From positions 1 through 64,000 of the forward strand of contig CACYHC010000004.1 of assembly GCA_902774145.1 (NCBI GenBank): a DNA stretch of 64,000 bases, given 5' to 3'. Under the pieces are notes generated by a model. That model was not told the origin of the DNA, searched no databases, and saw only the letters and a list, made by a program, of their open reading frames with translations. Shown here piece after piece: positions 24,105 through 31,431 of this stretch. The stretch's first letter is position 1. The number at the start of each line of letters is the position of its first letter. This DNA comes from an uncultured Bacteroidia bacterium (GTDB lineage Bacteria; Bacteroidota; Bacteroidia; Bacteroidales; UBA932). The position numbers were made by a program, and so were the translations under genes.

Positions 24105-25757
24105 CTACTCCCAGATGCCGCCGTGGGCCATGGACCCGACGTTCTTGACAAAGGTGTTCAGGAAGCGCGGATACTTGGATTCGTCGTACTTCCATTTGAA
24201 GTCCTTCTTGCGGGACTCCAGGTCGGCATCCACGTCGATCCGGCGTTTCGGCACGTCGATGGTGATGATGTCGCCGTCCTTGACGAGGCCGAGCGGGCCC
24301 ATCAGCGCCGCTTCCGGGGAGACATAGCCGACCGACAGGCCGGAGGTGCCGCCGGAGAAGCGTCCGTCGGAGATGATGGCGCAGGAGTTGAAGAGTTCCT
24401 TGCGGCCCTTGAGCATTTCCTGGAACATGAACGCCGTGGTACCGAAGCGTCCCTTCAGGCCGAGGAAGCGCAGCACGCAGGCGTCGCCGGGCTTGATTTT
24501 CCCGTTCTTGAGGGCGGTCAGGGCATCGTCTTCCTCGTCGAACACGCGGGCGGGGCCGCTGAAGGTCATCAGGTGCTCCGGAACGGCGGCAATCTTGATA
24601 ATGGAGCCTTCCGGGGCCAGCGAGCCGTAGAGCACGCCGATGCCCGGCATCTTCATCACCGGGTTGTCCAGCGAGTGAATCACGTCGGAATTATAGACGA
24701 CCGCGTTCTGTACGTTCTCTGCGAGCGTCTTTCCGGTGACGGTGAGCACGTCGCCGTCGAGCTTCGGCAGCAGTTCCTTCAGCAGGGCGGGCATACCGCC
24801 GGCCAGGCAGAGGTCGTGGACGGAATACTTCGGGCCGCTCGGCGCGATGTGCGCGAGCAGCGGAATGTCGTTGGACGCCTCGTCGAAGTACTTCCACCAG
24901 GGCTCGTCATAACCCGCTTCATTGGCGATGGCGGGGATGTGCAGGATCAGGTTCGCGGACGCGGCGATGGCCATATCCATCTTGATGGCGTTGCGGATGG
25001 ACTTGGGGGTGATGATCTGGCGTGCGGTGATGCCCTTTTCCACCATATCCATAATGCGTACGCCCGCCTGGTAGGCGATCAGGTACAGTTCGCTGGAAGT
25101 GGCGGCGACGGTGGAGTTGCCCGGCAGGGACATACCCAGCGCCTCAGCCACCATACACATCGAGTTGGCGGTCGTCATTGAAGTACAGCCGCCGCAGGTT
25201 CCCCAGGAGTGTTGGATGAGGTCGTTGTAGAGGTCCGGATCGATGCGTCCCGCTTCCATGGCGCCCACCTTGTCCTGGGCGTGGATGTGCAGGACTTCCT
25301 GGCCGCGGCAGACGCCGAGCGGCATATAACCGCCCGTCACCATAATGGCGGGGATGTCGATACGGGCGGCGCCCATCAGGTGACCGGGGACAATCGAGTC
25401 GCAGGTCGAGAGGAGCACCATACCGTCGAAGAAGTTGCCCTCGACGGTGAGTTCAACCTGGTCGGCGATGGAGTTTCGGCTCGGCACCTCGATGTATTTG
25501 GGGTTCTTGAGCACCATACCGTCGCAGATACCGGTCGTCATGACCTCGAGGGGAAGACCGCCAGCGTCGCGGACGCCGGCCTTCACGCGCTCGGCAAGTT
25601 GTCTCAGGTGTACGTGCCCGGGATTGTATTCATTCCAGGAGTTGACGATCGCGATACGCGGCCGGTCCTGTTCTTCTGCGGAATATCCCATTCCACACAT
25701 CAGCCCGCGGCGGCATTCGCTCGCCTGGCCGAATTCCCATTTGCTTTTGAGATTCAT
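24105..25757 (-). CDS. IlvD/Edd-family dehydratase, probably a sugar-acid dehydratase
   Basis: A 550-residue protein with the family's cysteine motifs for an iron-sulphur cluster: LMCGMGY, STCDSIVPGHLM and GTCGGCTSMTTANSM. The C-terminal block ISDGRFSGGTSGLSVGYVSPEA is present. The family holds dihydroxy-acid dehydratase, 6-phosphogluconate dehydratase and several aldonate dehydratases. Position directly before a KDPG aldolase and KDG kinase makes an aldonate or uronate-derived sugar acid the likely substrate, giving 2-keto-3-deoxy sugar acid for KdgK. A role in valine/isoleucine synthesis is unlikely here as no ilv genes are nearby. Cytosolic. Confidence 0.87.
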   Translation of the reverse strand: MNLKSKWEFGQASECRRGLMCGMGYSAEEQDRPRIAIVNSWNEYNPGHVHLRQLAERVKAGVRDAGGLPLEVMTTGICDGMVLKNPKYIEVPSRNSIADQVELTVEGNFFDGMVLLSTCDSIVPGHLMGAARIDIPAIMVTGGYMPLGVCRGQEVLHIHAQDKVGAMEAGRIDPDLYNDLIQHSWGTCGGCTSMTTANSMCMVAEALGMSLPGNSTVAATSSELYLIAYQAGVRIMDMVEKGITARQIITPKSIRNAIKMDMAIAASANLILHIPAIANEAGYDEPWWKYFDEASNDIPLLAHIAPSGPKYSVHDLCLAGGMPALLKELLPKLDGDVLTVTGKTLAENVQNAVVYNSDVIHSLDNPVMKMPGIGVLYGSLAPEGSIIKIAAVPEHLMTFSGPARVFDEEDDALTALKNGKIKPGDACVLRFLGLKGRFGTTAFMFQEMLKGRKELFNSCAIISDGRFSGGTSGLSVGYVSPEAALMGPLGLVKDGDIITIDVPKRRIDVDADLESRKKDFKWKYDESKYPRFLNTFVKNVGSMAHGGIWE

Positions 25758-25771
25758 AGGTTTATGATTAA

Positions 25772-26578
25772 TTAAGCGTTCAAGTCAAAATTCATCGATT
25801 CGATACTTCCGTCCGCGGACTGTCCGCCGTCGACGTAAAAGACCTGCCCCACGATGAAGCGCGCCTTTTCGATATCGGCGAGGAACTGGATCATCGGGAC
25901 GATTTCCTCCACCTTGCCGCCGCGTCCGACGGGGATCTTGTGCGCGAAGGACACCAGGTCTGCCTCGGAATAACGGTCGGTCGCCTTGGTGAAAATGAGC
26001 CCCGGGGCCACCGCATTGACGCGGATGCCGTACTTCGCCACTTCCACGCCCAGCGCCTTGGTGAACATGTTCAGGCCGCCTTTGCCCGCCGAGTAGGGGA
26101 GCATCCGGCGATGGACCCAGGTCACCAGGCCGTGGATGGAGGAGATGTTGACAATCCGTCCTTCCGTCTGCTTTTCCACCATATCCGCCACCGCATAGCG
26201 CGAAAGATAGGCGGCACTGTTGAGGTTCAGCGCAATCTGGCTGTCCCAGTAGTCCATCGGCATATCCTTGAATTCCCCCTTGGGGCCGCCGGGAATCTGC
26301 AGCGCACCGCCGGCGTTGTTGATCAGCACGTCGATCTTGCCGAAGGTGGCGATGAAGTCTTCCATCGTCGCCTTGCACCAGTCGTGGTCGCCGACATTGC
26401 CGACATAGACCTTCGTCTTGACGCCGTACGCCTCGCATTGCCGCGCGACTTCCTCGGCGCCGGCGGGATTCTTGTTTCCGCAGATGCCGATGTTCGCGCC
26501 TTCATCCCGCGCAAATGCCACGGCGCAGCCCGCGCCGATTCCGTGGGAAGATCCAGTAATCAAAATGTTTCTTGCCAT
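25772..26578 (-). CDS. Short-chain dehydrogenase/reductase
   Basis: A 268-residue classical SDR. NAD(P) motif TGSSHGIGAG near the N-terminus, the NNAG motif, catalytic Ser in NISSIHG and YxxxK in PYSAGKGG; the C-terminus ends with GQVFYVDGG, typical of the glucose dehydrogenase/KduD branch. In this operon it could oxidise a sugar to a lactone or acid, or interconvert keto-deoxy uronates (a KduD-like step). The neighbours on either side are the dehydratase (14 bases) and the secreted glycosidase-like protein (11 bases). Confidence 0.88.
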   Translation of the reverse strand: MARNILITGSSHGIGAGCAVAFARDEGANIGICGNKNPAGAEEVARQCEAYGVKTKVYVGNVGDHDWCKATMEDFIATFGKIDVLINNAGGALQIPGGPKGEFKDMPMDYWDSQIALNLNSAAYLSRYAVADMVEKQTEGRIVNISSIHGLVTWVHRRMLPYSAGKGGLNMFTKALGVEVAKYGIRVNAVAPGLIFTKATDRYSEADLVSFAHKIPVGRGGKVEEIVPMIQFLADIEKARFIVGQVFYVDGGQSADGSIESMNFDLNA

Positions 26579-26589
26579 AAGTATAGGAT

Positions 26590-29376
26590 TTATCTTGCAA
26601 TTTCAATTTCCGCCTGCAGCGTCCGGCTTTCTCCGGGCCGCAGCAGGTACGAATCCTTGGGCGAATAGTTTCCTGCGCAGATGCCCACGCAGCCGTCCGG
26701 AATCACCTGGGCGAGCACCTTCAGGCCCTCGTTGAAGCGGACGGACATTTTGCGGTCCTTGTCCGCCAGGAAGAAGGGCGCGCTCGAGTCGGCGTAGCGC
26801 AGACCGTTGCGGGCCGCCGCCTTGCCGTTGACATAGGCGTTGCGCGGGTGCGAGGTGAGGAAGAAGGCCTGCAGGAAATCCGTGCAGAAGACGGATTTGT
26901 CTCCCGTATTCTTCACGCTGAATTCCACCTTCAGCGTCTTGCTCAGCGTGTAACGCAGCTGCGCGGAGAAGTTGTGGGGCCAGACGCGCAGGCTCGTCTC
27001 GTCGGCGTCCAGGGTCAGCAGCACGGAATCTCCGTCCAGCGCCGCGACCTTCCAGTCATAATAGGGGAGCAGGCCGCCGGCGGCGTGGTGTCCCTTGTGT
27101 GCGGCCCAGGGCCAGCTGAGGGAGACGCCTTCGGGGCCCAGTATCTGGCGGCCGGGGTGCTCCGAGCTCTGCCAGAAACGCAGGACGGCGCCGCGAAGGT
27201 CCACGCCCGCGCGGCCGTATGCATTCTCCAGGACCACCTGCGTGCAGGGCTGCGATACGCTTTCCAGCCAGTTGTAGTCCTCGGCGGAGAGTTCCAGCAA
27301 GGAAGCCAGGCGGTAGGTTCCGCCCCAGTTGGTCAGGTGCTCGTTGAGCGACCCCCGCTTGTTTTCTCCCGTACGGTACTTGCTCCAGCGGGTCTGGAAC
27401 CAGGCCTCGTTCTTTGCGCCGTAGGGGCGCTCGAGCGAGTGCCAGATCTTGCGGTCGTTATCGGCGAATCCCTGGGTGCCGTTGCGCCACATCAGGGCGG
27501 CCACCTCGCGCCAGAGTTCGTTCTTGTCGGCTTTGGAAAGCGCCATCAGTTCGGCGATGAGCAGCTGGCCATAATCGTCCAGCGCCGGATGCTCCGTCCC
27601 CACGATGGTCGAACCTGCCGGACGCCAGTTGTACACGGACAGGTCTTTGTCCGGCGCATAGACGGGATTCTGCAGGTACACCCAGGACAGGAAATACCAA
27701 CCGGCCTTGCGGGCGCGTTCCAGATAGGTTTTCTTGCCCGTCGCCTGCCACATTTCCACCGCCGCGCTCATAAAGGGCTGGATGCCCTCGCGGTCCACGC
27801 TGGCGCAGTCCATCGCACCGCCGTTGCATTCGAAGCGGTCGATATCCTTATAATAATAGGTAAAGGCTTCGTCGATGGCCTTGCGCACCGCGGCGTCTCC
27901 CGTCAGCTTCCAATAGCGGACCAGTCCCATCAGGACATAGCCGCCGCCGTCGCCGGCGTGGGAAAGCAGTTCTCCGGTCTCGAAGTCCCAGGTCGAACCC
28001 AGGGCGCCGTCGCCGGGCAGGGTACGCATCACCACGCCCACCACCTTGGCTGCCGAGGCCTGGAATTCATCGGCGACGGCGTCGGTCCCTGTCAGCCCCA
28101 GGGCCTCCAGTTCGCTCTTGTGCGCGCGGAGGAAAGCGGCGGTACGGGAAAGTTCGCCGATGGCCCAGCCCAGTTCGGAGGTATTGGTGAGGTGCTTGCC
28201 TTTGCTGACATTCCGGCCGAACAGGCCGCAGGGGCGCTGCCGGTGGGCAATCCAACTGCGTAGCACGTCGATGCCGAAGCGCACCGTCTCCCGGTCCCGG
28301 AACTGCAGGCCATACTGGATGGAGACCCGGGCCTTCTGGAAACTCTGCGAGGCGAATCCGATGCCGGAGGAGCCCGCGCCTTCCAGATATTCCCCTTCTG
28401 AGAGGAGTTTGTGCTCCTCTACGGCATTGTTCTGCCATTTGTCGAGGGTATAATCCTGTTCGTATTGGGCGAGGGTGTAGCCGTCGGAAGATTTGTCGAT
28501 GTTCATATAACCCATACTGAACATCTTGTCGTTGTGGTCGCCCGCAAACCAGTAGCCTTCGTCGTTGCGGCGGCGATACCACTTGAGCGCTTCCAGGTCC
28601 AGGTCGATGGTCTGCGCGACGCTCTTCTGGGCATCGGTCCGGTGGTTCAGGACCTTCCAGGCTACGCTGAACGCGGTAGCGAACCCGTAGTTCTCCCAGA
28701 GGGGCTTCCCTTCGCAGGCATAGGCGGTCACCTGATAGGACTCGTCGGGCGCCAGGTAAATGAATTCGTCATAGCGCGGGGAGAACTTGCGCTTGTCGCA
28801 GTAGGAGTAGGGCGCCTCGGTCATCGGCCAGTAAATCTTGTGGCGGAACGACCCGTCCGGGCACTTTTCCAGGGAACTCGAACCGGTGATGGAGTTCATA
28901 TCCCCGTCCGATGCGAACAGGGCGAAGCAACGCTCCTTGTTTTCGGAAATCGTACAGGCGGGGATGTTGCTGCGGTCGCCGGCGAAAATCCAGGGCTGGC
29001 CGTCTTTCTCCCAGCCGCCCGGCATCTCCAGCGAAAAGCCGCGCCCGTCCGTCAGGATGGTTTTTCCCACGAACTCGTTGCCGTTGTACAGCACGCCGGG
29101 AATCAGGTAGTGCGTGGCCGGAATGCCCGGCTCGGCGCTGAGTACCAGCTTGAATTTCATCGGCTTGGGGGACTGGTTGACGGCGGTGGCTTCGATGCGC
29201 CAGACGTTGGTACCCTTTCCGTAAAGATTTGTGGGAAGTGTAGATACCTGCAATTCAGTTTTGAGCCCTTCTGCAGTGGGGAGGGTTTCCGCCTTGAAAA
29301 CCGGGGACTTGGCGGCGGCGTGGCCGGGAAGTGCGAAAGACAGGGCGATAAGAGAGGTTATCAGTATGCGTTTCAC
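26590..29376 (-). CDS. Large secreted glycosidase-like protein (alpha-toroid plus mutarotase-like domain)
   Basis: A 928-residue protein with a signal peptide (ITSLIALSFALPGHA). Residues about 30-230 are beta-rich. Residues about 240-680 are helical with repeated aromatic-rich hairpins (HAGDGGGYVLMGLVRYW, REGIQPFMSAAVEMWQATGK), as in six-hairpin glycosidases and lyases. Residues about 690-925 resemble an aldose-epimerase/mutarotase-type beta-sandwich (LDADETSLRVWPHNFSAQLR, ending LRPGESRTLQAEIEIA). I do not recognise a CAZy family. It begins with GTG at 29376, five bases after a TAAATTTG box, and heads the 11-gene operon. A role in releasing the sugar acid used by the downstream enzymes is plausible. 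Confidence 0.75.
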   Translation of the reverse strand: MKRILITSLIALSFALPGHAAAKSPVFKAETLPTAEGLKTELQVSTLPTNLYGKGTNVWRIEATAVNQSPKPMKFKLVLSAEPGIPATHYLIPGVLYNGNEFVGKTILTDGRGFSLEMPGGWEKDGQPWIFAGDRSNIPACTISENKERCFALFASDGDMNSITGSSSLEKCPDGSFRHKIYWPMTEAPYSYCDKRKFSPRYDEFIYLAPDESYQVTAYACEGKPLWENYGFATAFSVAWKVLNHRTDAQKSVAQTIDLDLEALKWYRRRNDEGYWFAGDHNDKMFSMGYMNIDKSSDGYTLAQYEQDYTLDKWQNNAVEEHKLLSEGEYLEGAGSSGIGFASQSFQKARVSIQYGLQFRDRETVRFGIDVLRSWIAHRQRPCGLFGRNVSKGKHLTNTSELGWAIGELSRTAAFLRAHKSELEALGLTGTDAVADEFQASAAKVVGVVMRTLPGDGALGSTWDFETGELLSHAGDGGGYVLMGLVRYWKLTGDAAVRKAIDEAFTYYYKDIDRFECNGGAMDCASVDREGIQPFMSAAVEMWQATGKKTYLERARKAGWYFLSWVYLQNPVYAPDKDLSVYNWRPAGSTIVGTEHPALDDYGQLLIAELMALSKADKNELWREVAALMWRNGTQGFADNDRKIWHSLERPYGAKNEAWFQTRWSKYRTGENKRGSLNEHLTNWGGTYRLASLLELSAEDYNWLESVSQPCTQVVLENAYGRAGVDLRGAVLRFWQSSEHPGRQILGPEGVSLSWPWAAHKGHHAAGGLLPYYDWKVAALDGDSVLLTLDADETSLRVWPHNFSAQLRYTLSKTLKVEFSVKNTGDKSVFCTDFLQAFFLTSHPRNAYVNGKAAARNGLRYADSSAPFFLADKDRKMSVRFNEGLKVLAQVIPDGCVGICAGNYSPKDSYLLRPGESRTLQAEIEIAR

Positions 29377-29381
29377 ATCTG

Positions 29382-29389
29382 CAAATTTA
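29382..29389 (-). promoter_or_regulatory. -7 promoter element of the sugar-acid operon
   Basis: On the minus strand TAAATTTG, followed by CAGAT and then the GTG start codon at 29376. The spacing is too short for a ribosome-binding site, so a leaderless mRNA is likely. The -33 region is weak. Confidence 0.45.
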
Positions 29390-29447
29390 CAAAATCGCCC
29401 GTAAAATTGGAATATGAAAATAGCAGAATCGTTTCAAAAAATAGCAA

Positions 29448-29504
29448 AAAAACGCCCGGCTGTGTGCCAGAATCGAACTCATATTGCGAGATTGAGAATC
29501 TCGA
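29448..29504 (-). repeat. Displaced 3' fragment of tRNA-Glu(CTC) plus half its terminator (putative att site)
   Basis: Compared with the intact locus at 55698-55778, 29448-29468 is identical to 55698-55718 (first half of the terminator hairpin). 29469-29504 matches 55743-55778 in 35 of 36 bases (T arm and anticodon arm). The 24 bases between them at the intact locus (55719-55742, holding the acceptor 3' strand and the other terminator arm) are deleted. Homology stops at the 5' side of the anticodon stem. This is the pattern of a tRNA 3' end displaced by site-specific integration and then decayed. Confidence 0.8.
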
Positions 29505-31431
29505 AATGATAGCACCCGGATACTTGCTTTTGCCTTGCTTTCAGCGTAATACGATATAAGCGGCCTTCCCATACGCGGGAAAGAATCTCGTCCATCAGCG
29601 GGATTTCTTCTATGCTTGGTGTAAACTGCCGGGCATCATAGGTAAGTTTTGCGGTTTCTCCATCCGCAGATATCAGAATCTCTCCGTCTCTGTTCACCTG
29701 TGGACAACCCCAGGTAAGGAAATGGACTTTATTGTATTCTACAGCGTCTGAAAGCAAAAACTTATCTTGCACGACCAGCCGGTCACGCTTCAACTGCCAC
29801 GTACGCACCCAGGACCTGACTTTCGCATTCTCCGGATAGGCGGAGGCAATGTCGGCCGAGAAGAGAAGCCGCCGGGAGTCAACCTTCGTACTTGTAGCAG
29901 CATAACGTTTCCCGTTCATCTGCATAAAGCCGTTAATGGAGGGCAGATTATGATACTGACTCTGGTTGTTCCAAAGGGAGTAGCGCTCATCGCCGAACGT
30001 TTTTCTGGTGTAAACCCCCACGCCTGCATCCACCAGTATGGGCGTTTCGTTGATATACAGAATCCCAGAGCCGACATCATTGTGGTTGTGGCTCTCTCCA
30101 TTGTGTGAGCCTTTGGCGGCCAGAACCATTCCCTGTCCATTGGTCATGAAACACAGTTGGGAGGAGTGGTACCATACAAACGAAGGGCGGGGCTCCGTTC
30201 GGTCGAAATATAAAATCTCATTCTTTCGGCGCAGGATTTCCAGCTCTTGAAAAATGGACTGGGAACGCGGCTTGATGTCAGATTCAAAATCAACTTTTCC
30301 CGCTCTCCTGACCCCTTCCGCACCAGCGGACATCATCAACGGACTGCCGACATCGGCGCCCATACGAAAGATAAGGGGCCAGGATGCCCGGTCATAGCGT
30401 GCAGAAGCATCTGAGAAATTGACCATCCATTGATCCCCAACGCAACAATGGATATAGAACTCAGCAAGGCTCTTGACATAGGGATGATGAAGAAGGTTGA
30501 CTTTCCCGCCGGTAGCAAGATTCAGCGCACTCATAAAATTGACAACCGTTCCCCCGTTCATCTTCCAGTAACCGGGGCCTTCTTCGCAAGCCCCGTCTGC
30601 CGGAGATACATTCAAGAGATGATCTGCACAGCGCATCGCCTTGTAGACCGCATCTGAGAGCTTGTCCGCATCCTCCTCCAAAAGCATATAGCACATCATG
30701 GAATTGAATGCGCAGTAAATCGTCCAGTTGTTCAGGACGCGTTTCTTGTCTTCCTTGAACCCCATCCACCAGAAATCATTCCTGGCCATAAAGGGGTCCA
30801 GCATACGCTGCTGCAACTCTTTGCGTAAACGTTTGGCAAAAACGGGACTGATTTTATCAAATTCGTCGTGAAAGTAATACCACACCCAAGAGAGCATCTC
30901 GGCCACCTTGGACTGCCTGAGCGCCACGATGGGTTCCTCATTGTCAGGAACCGCCCGATGGGTGGAGGAATGGCTCACCAGATGGGCCGACAAAGCCCAG
31001 GTGGTCATTTCACACAGACACATTGTACCATCCAGCAAGTCCGGAATGAATCGGCCCTTCCCCTCCGCAAGCTCCGCCCGAAGAAGATAGCCGACCGCAT
31101 CGATGTTTGCCTCGTAGGGCCGCTGCATAATCATTCGGTCGCCGGTTTTCTCGAAAGCGAGATAACTGCTGGTTTTGACATACTGCCAGGAATAGTCCAG
31201 GTAGGCTTCCCCCTTTTTGATGTACATCTCACGGGCATCGCCCATCAGTTCCTCCCACGCAACCCTGTCAGCGTAGGCGGGATAAGGGACCCACTGTTGG
31301 TGAGTAACAATACAAGCACGGAGTTCCTCAGGAGTAACGCTCCCGGTAAGGATGTTGTGTATTTCTCCCGCTCGTAAGAGGGGAAGGGCAAATACGATCC
31401 CTATGATTATCAGGCTAAAACGTTTGATCAT
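29479..31431 (-). CDS. Heparinase II/III-family protein (predicted polysaccharide lyase), copy 1
   Basis: A 650-residue secreted protein (signal MIKRFSLIIIGIVFALPLLRA). It has a helical toroid (about 60-390; LNNWTIYCAFNSMMCYMLLE, PADGACEEGPGYW) and a C-terminal beta-sandwich opening with SHNGESHNHNDVGSGIL, the His-rich motif of the heparinase II/III superfamily (PL12, 15, 17, 21, 33 and others). It would cut uronate-containing chains by beta-elimination. A second member stands at 40228. Its last eight codons and stop lie inside the tRNA-Glu remnant, so its natural C-terminus may differ. The start overlaps the GH3 stop by four bases. Confidence 0.82.
   Translation of the reverse strand: MIKRFSLIIIGIVFALPLLRAGEIHNILTGSVTPEELRACIVTHQQWVPYPAYADRVAWEELMGDAREMYIKKGEAYLDYSWQYVKTSSYLAFEKTGDRMIMQRPYEANIDAVGYLLRAELAEGKGRFIPDLLDGTMCLCEMTTWALSAHLVSHSSTHRAVPDNEEPIVALRQSKVAEMLSWVWYYFHDEFDKISPVFAKRLRKELQQRMLDPFMARNDFWWMGFKEDKKRVLNNWTIYCAFNSMMCYMLLEEDADKLSDAVYKAMRCADHLLNVSPADGACEEGPGYWKMNGGTVVNFMSALNLATGGKVNLLHHPYVKSLAEFYIHCCVGDQWMVNFSDASARYDRASWPLIFRMGADVGSPLMMSAGAEGVRRAGKVDFESDIKPRSQSIFQELEILRRKNEILYFDRTEPRPSFVWYHSSQLCFMTNGQGMVLAAKGSHNGESHNHNDVGSGILYINETPILVDAGVGVYTRKTFGDERYSLWNNQSQYHNLPSINGFMQMNGKRYAATSTKVDSRRLLFSADIASAYPENAKVRSWVRTWQLKRDRLVVQDKFLLSDAVEYNKVHFLTWGCPQVNRDGEILISADGETAKLTYDARQFTPSIEEIPLMDEILSRVWEGRLYRITLKARQKQVSGCYHFEILNLAI

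Noticed and set aside
18042..25181. Very long plus-strand ORFs (1173 codons at 18042-21563 and 1017 codons at 22128-25181)
   Set aside because: Both run opposite well-conserved genes (symporter, cupin-MBL, DUF1116, flavoprotein, kinase, aldolase, dehydratase) and show no recognisable domain, signal or start site.
29448..29504. Functional second tRNA-Glu gene
   Set aside because: The D arm, the 5' acceptor strand and the 3' acceptor strand are missing, so it cannot fold as a tRNA.
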